A program made the position numbers and the translations under genes. Below, one piece after another: positions 1 to 11,600 of a stretch of 29,497 nt of DNA (positions are counted from its first letter, which is position 1; each line of letters opens with the position of its first letter). This DNA is from Tetrahymena elliotti 4EA (lineage: Eukaryota; Ciliophora; Oligohymenophorea; Hymenostomatida; Tetrahymenidae), in contig JH720316.1 of the NCBI GenBank assembly GCA_000231825.2, forward strand, positions 470,709-500,205, read 5' to 3'. Under the pieces are notes generated by a model. The model did no database searches. It was not told the DNA's origin and saw only the letters and a list, made by a program, of their open reading frames with translations.

Positions 1-734
1 TTTTTTCTAGAGATATTATAAATTTTTGAGGGGATTAGTAAAATTACCCTGTCTAGAATCACTGATCAGAACTTTAAAAGAGAAAATAGGGCATTTTTTA
101 AAATAAAAAATAAACTAAGAAAAGAATTTACTAAATAAAATGAAAAGTTAAAATTATATTTTTCGCTAATAGAATAATGAAAAAAAATAATACTAATTTT
201 CTAATTGAGAATTTTTTTTATAATAAGATAAAGCATAAAGGCAATGGAAATTGAAAAAATTTCAGTTCATATCCAAATCAATTATTTTACTAATTTTAAA
301 TAAAAGCAATTTTTTATAAAATTAGATAAAACTTTGATAGATTTAGCAGTTAAAATATCATAAATGACCAGTAAATAAAAAATAACTTAACAAATTCTCA
401 TTCTTTGCTTACTAATAATGATAGATACTATAAATACTAAATCAAAAATAAGAAACAGCATAATTTAGTAACTCTCAATTTGAGTTCATAAAACTTAAAA
501 TCTTTAGAAACCTAAAAGTAGAGTGGTATATAGAGATAATTTTTTGAAAAATAACAAACTAATAACAAAATTCATTAATCGAAATAGCTTGACCAAAGGA
601 TGAGTAATAATTCATATTAAGATTATTAAGTAGTGGAAATACAAATTAAAACATATAATAACTATTCTTATGGGTTAGAATTATAATAATCTATTATTAA
701 ATCATTCAGTGATAAGCAAAATTAATAAGATTGA
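1..734 (+). CDS. 3' end of an unrecognised spliced gene running in from the left edge
   Basis: Two TGA-free stretches join in phase. Positions 1-180 are open from the window edge in frame 1, and 255-734 is a 159-codon open frame ending in TGA at 732-734. A candidate intron at 147-265 (donor GTTAAA, acceptor AATTTCAG) joins codon AA|T in phase and leaves 615 nt, or 204 residues plus stop. With TAA/TAG as Gln the product is rich in Gln, Asn, Lys and Ser (for example SLETQKQSGIQRQFFEKQQ), as is usual for Tetrahymena proteins. No domain, signal peptide or membrane segment is obvious in this part. The donor is not the usual GTAAGT, so the border is tentative; a frameshift is the alternative. I do not recognise the family and infer no function. 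Confidence 0.5.
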
Positions 735-1722
735 ATTATTAGTACATACTTTTTAAATAGCTTAAGTTAAAATTATTTAATCTTTGTTGTTTAAACTTCT
801 TATTTACCATTTGTTCTCTAAGTTAAAAAACCAAAAACACATAATAAATTGGTATCTATATGTTAGAAGCTATCTGAAATTTTATACTTTTAAATTTATT
901 TTATGAAAGTCAGAGATTATTAGCTCAATCAAGTATTATCATATTTTGCATGAAGCCCTTTACACTATTATCTATTTTTCTTAAAATTATTTTAGAATGA
1001 ATAATATAAAAAACCATAACAGTATTTTTATTATTGACTACTTTTGAACATAAATCATATTTTCTTACAATTATAGCTTTAAGAAAATGAAATTTGAGTA
1101 ATTTAGTATTTTAGTTTGACTAAGAAACTCAAAATAAAAATTTTAAATCTAATACTGAGTAACATTATAACTAAAAACAATTTTTAATTTTATGTTTCCT
1201 ATCTAAAAATTTTTTTTAATGTAATAATGTTATCAATAAGGCTTTTCAAAAAATTCTTCATTATTTTATGTTCAATACACCAAACTATTTAAATTTCTTT
1301 TGGATGAATGAATTTAATACTTTAAAATAAATAATAATTTTTTAATATAAATTCAAGGTTTTTAAACAAATTAGATTATTTTCTCTTTTTCAAGTAAAAT
1401 AGTTAATCCAATTCAGAATAAAAATTATTTGGAAGAATTAATAAAATAGAGCATTTGTTTTTATCATAGGTAAAGTATTTGTAAAAAATTATTCATCCAC
1501 TTTGAAAAAAAGACAAAAAAGAATAAAGTTAGCATTTTAAAAAATTTTAATCATCAATAAAGCTTTAAAACTTAAAAATACATTTTATGAATATAAAATC
1601 AATTTTATTTGATTATCAATTATCATAACATAGACTATTAATATGTATTCAATTTTTTTTTTTAGTTTATTCTTCATTTTTCATTTTAAAGAAAATTAAA
1701 TTTTTTATTTGCTTTTATTTGC
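735..1722. other. AT-rich stretch without a gene
   Basis: I see no convincing reading frame on either strand, only A+T-rich runs and short direct echoes such as AATTCAAGGTTTTTAAA near 1351, which recurs near 2300. It is probably the 3' flank of the gene to the left and of the minus-strand peptide gene to the right. Confidence 0.4.
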
Positions 1723-1944
1723 TCATTCACCACAGTAGTAGTAACTTTGTAATTCTCCATTAACAAAATAGTACCACCAGCAGGTGCAACTCTAATCTTA
1801 AGGAGAATCTTATGTACAGCACTCATCTGGATAAAGAAGATGACAAACTGTGTGAGGATATTCGTATAGTTATCTTTTGAAATTACTAGCCTAAGCCAAA
1901 CAGACCAAAGCCAAGAGGAGAATGCAGAGATATTATTTGCTCAT
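1723..1944 (-). CDS. small secreted cysteine-rich peptide (73 aa), copy 1
   Basis: ATG is at 1944-1942 and TGA at 1725-1723, giving 73 codons with four in the TAA/TAG form read as Gln plus further TAG codons. Residues 1-19 are a clear signal peptide (hydrophobic CILLLALVCLAQA), so the product should be secreted or go to the secretory pathway. The mature part has six cysteines (34, 42, 43, 53, 55, 71), enough for three disulfides, and is rich in Tyr and Trp. The C-terminal part, Cys-x-Cys-Trp then Tyr-rich and Cys-Gly-Glu at the very end, matches the layout of the peptide at 4304-4501, so the two look like diverged paralogs. The patch is distinctly less AT-rich than its surroundings, which supports coding. 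The family is unknown to me; pheromone-like, defensive or structural roles are all possible and none is shown. Confidence 0.65.
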
Positions 1945-2410
1945 TTTATTTTATTTTAAATCTTTTTTGTTGATTTATATTTTAATTAATTGATTATTAT
2001 TCCAAACCTTATTTTTTTATGAGCTTTTATACCCTCTAAAATAATAAATAATTCCTCCCCCCCTCTACTATTTGGGATAAATTAAAATATTAAAATTCTG
2101 TTAATAATTAAAATTCTGATACTTACTCGCATTTCTATAGAAACATAATTATTGATATTAGCCATGTTTCTTTCTTACATAGAATTAATTGGATATTTTT
2201 TATGTTGTGTGGACTTTACCATTTCAATTTGTTTTTAGATGGACTAATTTTATATTTTCTAAATGAATTCAAGAAATCAATAAATTGTTATTCAAATTCA
2301 AGGTTTTTAAAAACTTAATGGATTTATTACTGATATTTTGGATGACTTTCATTCTTAAATGTATCAAAGTCAGTACAATTAATAATTAAAAATATCTACA
2401 TACATATTTA
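1945..2410. other. upstream flank of peptide gene 1, no gene seen
   Basis: AT-rich DNA between the peptide start and repeat copy A, presumably holding its promoter. The only compositional oddity is a run of seven C at 2057-2063 within a CT-rich patch. No coding frame is convincing. Confidence 0.35.
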
Positions 2411-3960
2411 AAGTAGAGGCTTTGTAAATATTTACTTTTCATTGATAAAGTTATCATAAATTCAATAATTTTTCTAACATTTAACAGACCTACCCCCAAT
2501 TTTTAACAAATGGATCAAATAAAATTGATTAAAATTAAAATAATCTAAACGTACTTTTTACAGGATCTCAAAAATAAATTTTTTTGTAAAGATAATTAAA
2601 AACTAAGAGAATAGTATTGCTCATTAAAAAAATCCCCCAAGACAATGATTTAACATGAAAAGCAAATTATGATAATCTTAGATAAAATTTAATTGATTTT
2701 ACAAATTAATCAAAACAATAATTCATTGATAACTATTTTTATGCTATTTATGCTAAATAATGTCTTTTAAGTGATTCACAGCCGCAATTGCATTTTTTGA
2801 TTACAAAACATCTTTAAAATCTATTGTTGTCTAACCTTTATTTACAAGCTAATTTAAATGCTTAAAAAAAAGGATAATTATTTTAAACAAAATCGCCACA
2901 TAAATCATTCAAGCTTTTCAAAATTCAATGGACTAATAAATTAGTGTAATAGGATCTAATTGAAAATTGTTTTATGATATTTAGTTCAACCTGTTTTTAG
3001 TTATTTTCTAACACTATCAATCAAAACTATTTTTAGCAAAAATATAGGAAATATCTTCAATAATTTACATTTTCTAAAGAATTATTTTGATGTGCTTAGG
3101 TATTTATTAAAAATTCTACTTTCACATGCAACAAAACTAGCACAATTAGATGATTAAAAGTTAATAAAAATTACTATGCCCATATTTTTAAATAAAAAGA
3201 TACCTTAGCATCTTAGAAGGAAGTAGCAACAAGCTTTAACACGTTTAATGGACGAATAAATTAAATATTGTTTTTATAATTTGAGGATATAAAATATCCA
3301 TAAAAGAGACTGCCTATTAATGAATCCAAAATAAATAAAATTAATAAGATTAAATAGTCCAGATTTTAGTTGAATTCAATTGATTCAAAGCCATAGAAAT
3401 CAATTGACAAGATTAGAAAAAAGCTCATAGCTGGAAAAATAAAATTTATATCAAATATCTAAATATGATTTTGGATTAAAATTTTGATTTTTTTACAAAT
3501 TGACAAAAATTATTTGTTTTAAGTATTAAGTATTAGTTTTTGAGTGTACATTCAAAATTATAAAATAATTTAATCCCTTTATTGGTACTAGTAAGCTATT
3601 ATATTTAGTGCTAAAAATAAAATTACAATTATAAAAATAAAGTGTTGACCTCTTATTAAATATTTATGTAATCAAATCTTAGATTTTTTTAAGCCTTCAA
3701 TAAATACAAATAGATTATTTTTTGTTTAAACTAAATTATTTATATTTTCCTTCAATAAAGAAAATACATCAATAAATAAAATATTTTTAATAGTTTTATA
3801 TAATAAATATCAAAATCTAAATCAAAATTGTTAAAATAATTAATTTTAATAACTATTAGATATTAAATATGTTTATTTTTAAATATTTTATTATTCAATT
3901 ATCCCTATCACCAAAAAATACAAGAAAATATTTTTATTAAAAGTGTTGCATATTTATATA
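2411..3960. repeat. diverged direct repeat, copy A
   Basis: This segment aligns in order with 4753-6381. Shared blocks include AAGTAGAGG at the left end, ACCTACCCCCAATTTTTAA about 80 bp in, AACTAAGAGAATAGTATT, GCAATTGCATTTTTT, the CCATATTTTTAAATAAAAAG block, AAAATTACAATTATAAAAAT and ATCACCAAAAAATACAAG near the right end. Substitutions and indels are frequent, so the duplication is old. Neither copy holds a long conserved reading frame. Each copy has a small cysteine-rich peptide gene just to its left reading leftwards, so the repeat lies on the promoter side of the peptides. It could be a duplicated intergenic region or a non-autonomous mobile element. Confidence 0.75.
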
Positions 3961-4303
3961 AATATTTATTCAAATAAAAATAATACAAAAAGCAATAGGA
4001 TAATAAAGATAATACACTAAGTATTTTTAAAAATTAAAACCAAATTCATTTATTTAAGCAATATTTATTTAAGATATAAGAGTGGTCAAAAAGTTAACAG
4101 TAAAAATTAGTAAGAGTAAATAAAAATAAAATATTAGCATAAATAAAAATATATTTGATAAAGTAATGAAATAAAATTAAAATATATTTTTGTAATAAAG
4201 TGAGAGATTTATTTTATGATTGTTTTAAAAAAAATTAATTATACAAACACAAATTATTTTTTTGAAAACACTTATAATTTTATTTATATAGTTTATTTTG
4301 TGA
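3961..4303. other. AT-rich spacer, no gene seen
   Basis: Very AT-rich DNA between repeat copy A and the end of peptide gene 2. Nothing beyond A/T runs is visible. Confidence 0.35.
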
Positions 4304-4501
4304 TCATTCACAAATGTATTTGTATTTATTGTCTTCAATAGCCTACCAGCAATCACAGTTTTCATCAGTTACTAAGCAATTTACTTGAATATTATACTTA
4401 CCGAAAACTCTAACAGTTTTAGCAGGAGCATCAGCTTTTGCAACAGGAGCAAAAGCACACATAACAAAGAGAACAAGAAGAGCAATGATAGAGACCTTCA
4501 T
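4304..4501 (-). CDS. small secreted cysteine-rich peptide (65 aa), copy 2
   Basis: ATG is at 4501-4499 and TGA at 4306-4304; one internal TAG reads as Gln. Residues 1 to about 18-23 are a signal peptide (MKVSIIALLVLFVMCAFA, then PVAKA). The mature part carries four cysteines (42, 49, 51, 64) and ends Ile-Cys-Glu. The Cys-Asp-Cys-Trp motif, a spacing of about 12 residues, then Tyr-x-Tyr-x-Cys-x-Glu at the C-terminus parallels the last third of the peptide at 1723-1944 (Cys-Thr-Cys-Trp ... Cys-Gly-Glu). The start context (TAAATG after an AT-rich leader) and the higher G+C of the patch support a real gene. It lies 252 bp left of repeat copy B, as copy 1 lies 467 bp left of copy A. Role unknown; inferred to act outside the cell. 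Confidence 0.7.
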
Positions 4502-4752
4502 TTATAGATATTATTTTTAATGAAATTATGTTTTTTTTTAATTGTTTTTTATGAAATTTAATTATATTTTTCTGATTTAATCTTTCCTTTTAGTAAATTT
4601 ATACTAATCAAAACATGAGATAAAAAATTAAAATATAAAATTCTAAATGATATTCTTACTTTTGTAAGTAAAATTGAAAGGATAATTTCAAAATTGAAAT
4701 AATTTTCATCTTTTAAATAGTAAGCATAGATCATAAATTATATCAAGTGTTA

Positions 4753-6381
4753 AAGTAGAGGTTTTTTAAATATATGTTTTCCATTGATAAAGCTATTATA
4801 AATATGATGATTTTTCTAATTTATAACAAACCTACCCCCAATTTTTAATAAATGGGTCAAAGCAAATCGATAAATAAAAATTAAATTAATGTAAGCTTAC
4901 TTTTTATAGTTTTGGAAATAAGCATTGCTTGTAACGCTAATTAAAAACTAAGAGAATAGTATTATTCATTAAAAAAAATCCCCAACATAAAAAATTACTA
5001 GAAAAAGTAATTGTGATTATACTTAATTGATTTTACAAATTAATCTAAATTATTTTACATTGATAACTATTTTTACATTATTTATGCTAATACCTTTTTA
5101 AAGCCATTTCATAGCAGCAATTGCATTTTTTATTACAAAACATCTCTAAAAACAAGGCATTAAAAATTACTATACCCATATTTTTAAATAAAAAGATATC
5201 TTAGCATTTTAGAAGGAAGCACATACAAGAATCTTTACCATTTTTAATGGACTAATAAATTAGTGTAAGAGGATGTGATTAAAAATTTTTTTAAAAATAT
5301 TGAGTTCAATATGTTTATAGTTATTCACTAACACTATTAATCAAAAGTATTTAGCAAAAATACAGAAATATCTTCAATAAATTGTATTTTCTAAAGAAGT
5401 TTTTTATGGATTTAAAATTTTATTAAAAATTCGACTTTACGCATTTATTTGCACATGAAAAAAAACAGCTTAATTAGATGATAAAAAGTTAGTAAAAAAT
5501 AATATGCCCATATTTTAAATAAAAAGATATCTTAACATTGTAGAAGGAAGTCACATTCAAGCTTTATCATATTTGATGGACTAATAAATTAGAAATCGAT
5601 AAAGTGTTCAAAAGAGATATTAACTATTCATGAATCCAGAAAAAATAAAATTAATAGGAGTCAATAGTTAATATTTTAATTCAATTCCATTGATTCACAA
5701 CCATAGAAATCAAAGAATAAGAAAGATGATTTGCAAAAATGTTGATTTTATTTTAAATTGACAAACATTTTTTGTTTTCACATTAGTTTTTATATGTATT
5801 TTATTTAGATTCAAATTTAATAAATCTAGTATGTTAGTGATAAGAATCTATCTTTAGAAAATACTTTCTGTTAATAATATATTAAGAATGTTTGGGATTT
5901 GCATGTTTGAATCAATTTTTAAAGAAAGATTGTATCCAAATAATTAATGATTTATATTCACAAATATCTAATTGAAGCGCTTATTGGTGCTAGTGGCTCA
6001 TTTATATTTAGCACAAAAAATAAAATTACAATTATAAAAATAAAGTGTTCACCTCTTATTCAATATTTAAGTAATCAAAGGTAAGATAATAATAAATTCT
6101 TTAAACCTCCAATAAATCATTATGAAAATAATCATTTTTATTAGTACAAACTATTTATACTTTCCTTGTATTCTGAAAAATACATCAATAAATCCAATAT
6201 TTTCTCATAGTTTTTTATAATACCTATGTAAATTTAAATCAAAATTGTTAAAAAAATTACTTGGAATAACTATTAAATATTAATTATGTTTTTTTTTATA
6301 TTTTATGACTCGATGATTGATATCACCAAAAAATACAAGCTTTTTAAAATATTTTTATTAAAAATGTTTCATATTCATATA
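4753..6381. repeat. diverged direct repeat, copy B
   Basis: Second copy of the segment at 2411-3960, in the same orientation and order of blocks. Copy B also contains an internal duplication. The block CCCATATTTTTAAATAAAAAG followed by ATATCTTAGCATTTTAGAAGG occurs near 5174-5217 and again near 5508-5552, about 335 bp apart, whereas copy A has it once near 3179-3222. This accounts for part of the extra length of copy B. The centre-to-centre distance of A and B is about 2.34 kb, close to the 2.58 kb between the two peptide genes. Confidence 0.75.
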
Positions 6382-7014
6382 TCTAATGCTTTTTTTTTAC
6401 TGACTGTTTTCTGAAATAATTTCTTTGTTTTGGTTTTCTAATAAAATTATGAAACAACAAAACCTTTTAAAGCTAGCATCCTTTTGGATTTTAGTCTTAA
6501 GATGGATAGCATATTTCATTCTTATGACAAAAAAATCTAACCAAAATATTTCAAAAAAAAACTAATGAAACCATCAAAATGATTGCCATTTCTTTGTTTT
6601 GATCTAGAAATATTTAATTCTAAAATAAAATAATCTAATACCATAATAACTTCAAACTCACTTTTTCATTCAGGGTCGCGCTGACCTAAATAGTGAGTTT
6701 TTATGACATTTTGAAAGGTCATTGCTCACAACCAATATTTTGAAATAAAAAATTAAATATATATTAAATTAGAAGTGCTCTTTCATCTTGTTCAGCATTT
6801 TAATTTGTTGAGATCTGTTTTACAAATAATTCCTTGATCTATAATATTTGATCTTCTAGATATAATTCCATACTTAATTTTGATTTTATAAAAACTTTAA
6901 AATAATGACCTCAGAATAAATTATAAAGATAATTTTATTCTTAAATCTTTCAAGGATATTTAAGATATTTAAAACATTTTAAGTCCAAAAATTTATGGAG
7001 TATGAGAAAAATAC
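6382..7014. other. AT-rich stretch, left flank of the Tc1/mariner remnant
   Basis: No gene is visible. The stretch holds a GC-rich imperfect palindrome (6655-6699) and may contain the eroded left terminal sequence of the transposon whose transposase remnant follows. I could not find a matching inverted repeat on the other side. Confidence 0.35.
6655..6699. repeat. GC-rich imperfect palindrome
   Basis: Outer arms AACTCACT (6655-6662) and AGTGAGTT (6692-6699) are exact inverses. Inside lies CAGGGTCGCGCTGACCT, whose AGG(G)TC and GACCT halves pair around GCGCT. The GCGC core is exceptional in this AT-rich DNA. It sits about 315 bp beyond the 3' end of the Tc1/mariner remnant, and CAGGGTC also starts one end of the small element at 28257-28371. 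It may be part of a transposon terminus, but no second copy was found in the window. Confidence 0.4.
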
Positions 7015-7893
7015 TGTAAATGATTTTTTTTCCACTCTTTCTCTTTGATAATTTAAATAAGCATAAAAATTTAGACGTAATTACATAAATAAATTAATTA
7101 TATTCAGGTGACTCACCTTCGATATATGGCTACGCACACCATCTTGTAGCAGGTACCATTCTTTATCAGCATAAACTTTATTCGCCATTGGAATCAAAGA
7201 ATCTTTAAGACAATCAATATATCTTTCACTATTCACAGTTTCATTATGGAAGTAGAGTTTATTTAGTCTTTCCCTTATGACTAATTCCACCCCACAACAT
7301 TACTTGTTAATTTTTATATGAAACTTATTTTTTTTAAATAAATCTTTCAATATCTTCTTTATGCCATACTTTCAGACAGTTTTCATTGATTTAAAACAAT
7401 GATTCGTCAGTAAAGATCATTTTTTTTAAGATAGCAGGTCTTATTAGAAGTTAATTTGCATGAGAAACTCTTTAATTTTTATTTACTTGTGTTTGAAGGG
7501 GGATATATTTTAATTTTCCATACTTAAATTCAAAAGTTTTCACACATTTAATGATTGCGCTTTTTTATATCTTGATTTTTTCTTTGATATCAAGATAATT
7601 GCTTATTTATACTGCTGAATATCTGTCACCTGTTAACTTTTCTACTGTTTCCTGCGCTTTTGAGCAGATATTCTCATCTATCATGGTTTCTTTACCACAA
7701 TTTTCAAAGTTATTTGAGATTATGCTGATTAAGATATTTACAGCTTTGAAATGGTTCCTTTTTGAATCGAGAACTTTTCTTATACCTAGCTATAAGTTAA
7801 ATTAAAGTATTTAATTGAGACAATTATTGCCCACTTAGTTTCTTCAGAGAGATATTTAGGTTTCTGTTCACTTCAACAAGACTCTATTTACAT
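7015..7893 (-). pseudogene. Tc1/mariner-type transposase remnant
   Basis: Read leftwards with TAA/TAG as Gln, the order of domains is that of a Tc1/mariner transposase. A helix-turn-helix region (KPKYLSEETKWAII ... IQKGTISKLQ) comes first, near 7750-7870. Then comes a linker with IPLQTQVNKNQRVSHANQLL, and the first catalytic block IFTDES (Asp codon at 7406-7408) followed by VWHKED and MLWGGISHKGKT. Next are NSERYIDCLKDSLIP and the second catalytic block LLQDGVRSH (Asp codon at 7141-7143). The third acidic motif is reduced to a possible SPEYN directly after, with the usual intervening residues gone. There are frame changes between the helix-turn-helix and linker, and near 7262, plus in-frame TGA codons, so it cannot make an active enzyme. 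Full-length relatives are about 340 residues; about 290 codons remain. Terminal inverted repeats were not recognised. Confidence 0.85.
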
Positions 7894-8613
7894 TTTGATG
7901 CCAAAACTTTAGAAACAAAAATAATATATTGCAGATTAATGATTTTGATTAATTATTTTTATTTAAAGATCTCAAAGATTTGTGATAAATAGATCTCTCT
8001 GTGTAATGATTTATACCTCAAATTAAAGCTGAAATTTTATACTTTATGATTATAATCAAAAAATAAAAAAATATAATATAGATGCTAAAAGAAATAGGGT
8101 TTCCAACTTAAAAAATTTCAATATTGTTTGACTCTCAAAGAAGAATCAGTTTTATTTTAAGTTTTAATAAAATATTTTTTTTAAGTGAGAGGTGTTGGTT
8201 GTATTGATTGAACAGAAATGATTTTTAAATTTTATCACTTTATAAAATATTGACTGCATTAGCTTCCATAAATTAATTTTTGATTTGATTTTTTTAAAAA
8301 CTGCACTTTTTTTCTATTAAAGCTAATTCAATACATTTTTTAGAAATTAATGAAAAATAAGTTCAGCTTTAATAAATGAATGTTAAGAGGAGTAACTACT
8401 GTAATTATAAATATGATTAATCTTTTTAATATTTACTTTAAATTAATCTTAAGAAGCTTTACTAAACAAAATAAAATAATTACTTTTGAAATTAATTATA
8501 AAAAATACATGTTTTTTAGTGGAAATTATTTTTGTATTATCATAAACTCTTTTAAGATATTTTTTGTTTATTGATTTTATTCAAATAGGATTTATCGATT
8601 GTTTCTCATAATA
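7894..8613. other. AT-rich stretch without a gene
   Basis: Between the transposase remnant and the 3' end of the large minus-strand gene. No coding frame is convincing. It may include the lost right end of the transposon and the 3' untranslated region of the next gene. Confidence 0.35.
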
Positions 8614-11600
8614 TCAACTTTGAAAGGTTTTATTTTGCCTGTATTTATTAATAAATTAAACTAATTATATTGAAGAGCTAATATTATTAGATTAGTTACT
8701 CTGCAATTCAAGATTATTTATTTAGGTAGTATTTGTTTCTAAAATTACATTAAAATCTTATTTTTATTTAGATTAAATTTTCTTTTTAATTTTTTCTGAT
8801 AAATTTGTATTTTTCTATTAAAAAAATTCTTTTTTTATAGATTTTTTACTAATTTTGCTTTCAGGTTGAAAATCAAAGATAATGTTCTGTTTCTTAGATA
8901 TTCCGAAATCATTTGAATCATCATTTTTTTAGTTTATTGATTGGTTAAAATTAATTATTTCTTAACAGTTCTTTTTGTCAATTTAGTTTTTTTGATAGGT
9001 TTTATTTTAAGCATAAACTGAAATAGTTTCAATTTGTTTTTCATTTAAGTTATGCTTTTATTATTGTAGAGTTATTATTCTTGAATTGAAATTTTATTTT
9101 GATTCTAAATTCTGAAGAAATTCTTATTCAATACCTTAATTAGACTACTTTTTTATTTCATTTTGACTTGTGTTAAAAGTTTCTCCGAAATTGTTTAAAA
9201 CATTTGAATTTTTTTAGGATTATTAGTTTAATTTAGAAAATGAAACCTCAGAATATTAATAAAAATTTAGAATTTTTTAAACAACATTTTTATTTTAATC
9301 ATTTAAAATGCTATTTTATGGAATATAGTCATAAACAATGTATTTTGAAGTTTTATTTTTAGAAATATTTGAGTCTTATTTTTACTTCGTTTCACTCAAT
9401 CTATTTATTTTTAATTCATTTTATTTATGAATAGCTAAATCCTGTTTGTTTTCTGTGTTATTATAATTTGAAAAAGTACTGTTTTAAATAACATCAAATT
9501 CTCTTTAATTTTCTGAAAATAAATTAATACCTATCAGATTATTTTTTCCCAAATCGATATGTTTTTCATTTTTTCTCAAGAAATTATTTTGTGTCTTATT
9601 TTAATTTTGATCATCAAAAATTTTATTTTCACACTCATTGCTTGTAAAATTTTATTTTTCTAATAAATAATGATCTTTATTTTAATTATATTTTTGATAA
9701 TATTTACTGTTGCTTGTCTCATTTTATAAATCATCAATCAAACTATTAGTTTAATCATTTAATATTTGTCCATCTAATTCAATTTAGTTATTAAGAGACT
9801 AGCTAAAGGAATTATTAGTAATTTAACAAGATTCTTCATATTATTTAATAAGATCTATTATTCTTTAGTTTGAATTATCCTTTTAAATATTTTCTCTTTG
9901 TTTTGTTAAACTTATATCAAGACCTTCTTTAATTCCTTAATTTAGAGGAGTTTATTCCTTGCTTATCTTCAGATTACTTTCTTAATTGATACTTTCTTGA
10001 TCAACTAGTTTTTAGATATTAGAAGCATTCTTGTAGAAGTCCCCTATTTTTTTTTATTTAAAATTCCTTTTTTTTTGAACACAGGTTTCATTTAAAGACT
10101 TTTTTAAAGAAATGTTCTTTTTATGATAATCCTGAGAATTTTATTTGTCCTCTTTTTTTGTTATTTAAATTAATGTTTTATTTTAATAGGTTTTAAAATG
10201 TTTTATTATAAATATTTACTTTCAATTTCTTCATTATCTTTTTCAATACTATAATTATTTTAATCTGATTTGCTCTCATCTTAATCTCTAATAGCAGTTT
10301 ATTACGATTCTCTAGCTATTCTATTCTCTATTATTAAGTTTTATTATTTGATTTATAGATTTTAAAATATATTAGTAATTATTTTTCTTGGTTTAGAAAT
10401 CATTTTTATGGACTTAAAATTATTTTTGATAATAAATTTTTAAATTTTAGAAAAATGATAATACGATTATTTTTTATTTTGATTTTGTTTCTCTTAAAAA
10501 ATGGATCAATTTTCAATTTAATGGTTGATGAAATTAAAATATTTTTCTTTAAACTTTTAGATTTGTCTAAACTTTAAACAAAGTTTATTTTAATTTATTT
10601 GAGAATATACTTCAATTAAAAATTATATTAAAGGTAATTTGAAGTATTAATTAAAATTTTCTTTCATAAAAGCTGTTTAAATAAAGAAAAGAATTTAAAA
10701 GGTGAATTAAAGATTATTAGAATTACCTTAAGAGCTACTTTTAAGACTTTTTTATGTGAAAAAACTATTTAATTTACAGTTTTTGAGCTAATCAAATAAG
10801 TTTAGTTTCTATTTTGTGATATTGGCTTTGTCAAAATTTAGTTTAAATTAAATTTTGTTGCTTGTTTTATTGCCTTTTAGTTCCTATTTAGATGAATTTT
10901 AAAGCATGTTTAGAACAAAGTCTTTGAAATCATCATAGAAATTGATCTTTTTTTTCTTCTACCTATTTGTAGTTTATTCAATTTCCATTTAATCTGTAAG
11001 AGGATTTGAGTTAATATAATATCTATTAAAGTACACTTAAAGTGCTAAGCTTTGAAATATGTTTTTATTGTCACTGTTTTCCTTTTTTTATTTTGCATGT
11101 AATTTTTATTAATTAGTACTTCCTTCTTCCTTTAGGCCTTATTCTACTTCCATCTAATTTACGCAAACTTACTTCTAAATATTTTAATGTTCAGTTGTTT
11201 ATTGATTTTATTGTAAGCTTATTTAATTAGGTTTTTCAGTGCAAATTTAGTTAATTTAATCAGACTTGTAATTAAGATTCTTATTATTTGTTTAATTCAG
11301 ACTAACTTATTATTCTTCTTTTTGATTACTTATTTTTTATGCATCTTCTATTTCCATTTCAAATATTTTATTTGTTAATTATTGTTAAGAAATTTAATTA
11401 GAGCTCAGTTATGATTATTTAACATATTCAGAAGCTTTTGCTACTTAATAAGTTTATTACAAATTCTTTTAAGTCTTTTAAGTATTTGCCTCTCGTTTTT
11501 TTTAGTCTTTTGGTTTTTAATCATCATGAGATGCTTGATTATCTCTTAAGAACATATATTTATCTATTTTTTTAGCTCTAAACAGCTAATATAAAGAAAA

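Noticed and set aside
2480..2500. CCCCCAA tracts (also near 2630, 4830 and 4980) as telomere repeats
   Set aside because: They are single occurrences inside the two repeat copies, not tandem arrays.
4373..4402. A 30-nt GTAAGT...TAG interval inside peptide gene 2
   Set aside because: It is shorter than Tetrahymena introns, keeps the frame when read through, and contains the codons leading to the first conserved cysteine. Reading through gives a coherent peptide.
7599..7805. Plus-strand 68-codon frame
   Set aside because: It lies antisense to the Tc1/mariner transposase remnant and has no independent support.
8187..8203. GAGAGGTGTTGGTTGTA, similar to the Tetrahymena chromosome breakage sequence
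   Set aside because: It has an insertion and end mismatches against the strictly conserved 15-bp motif, so it should not act as one.
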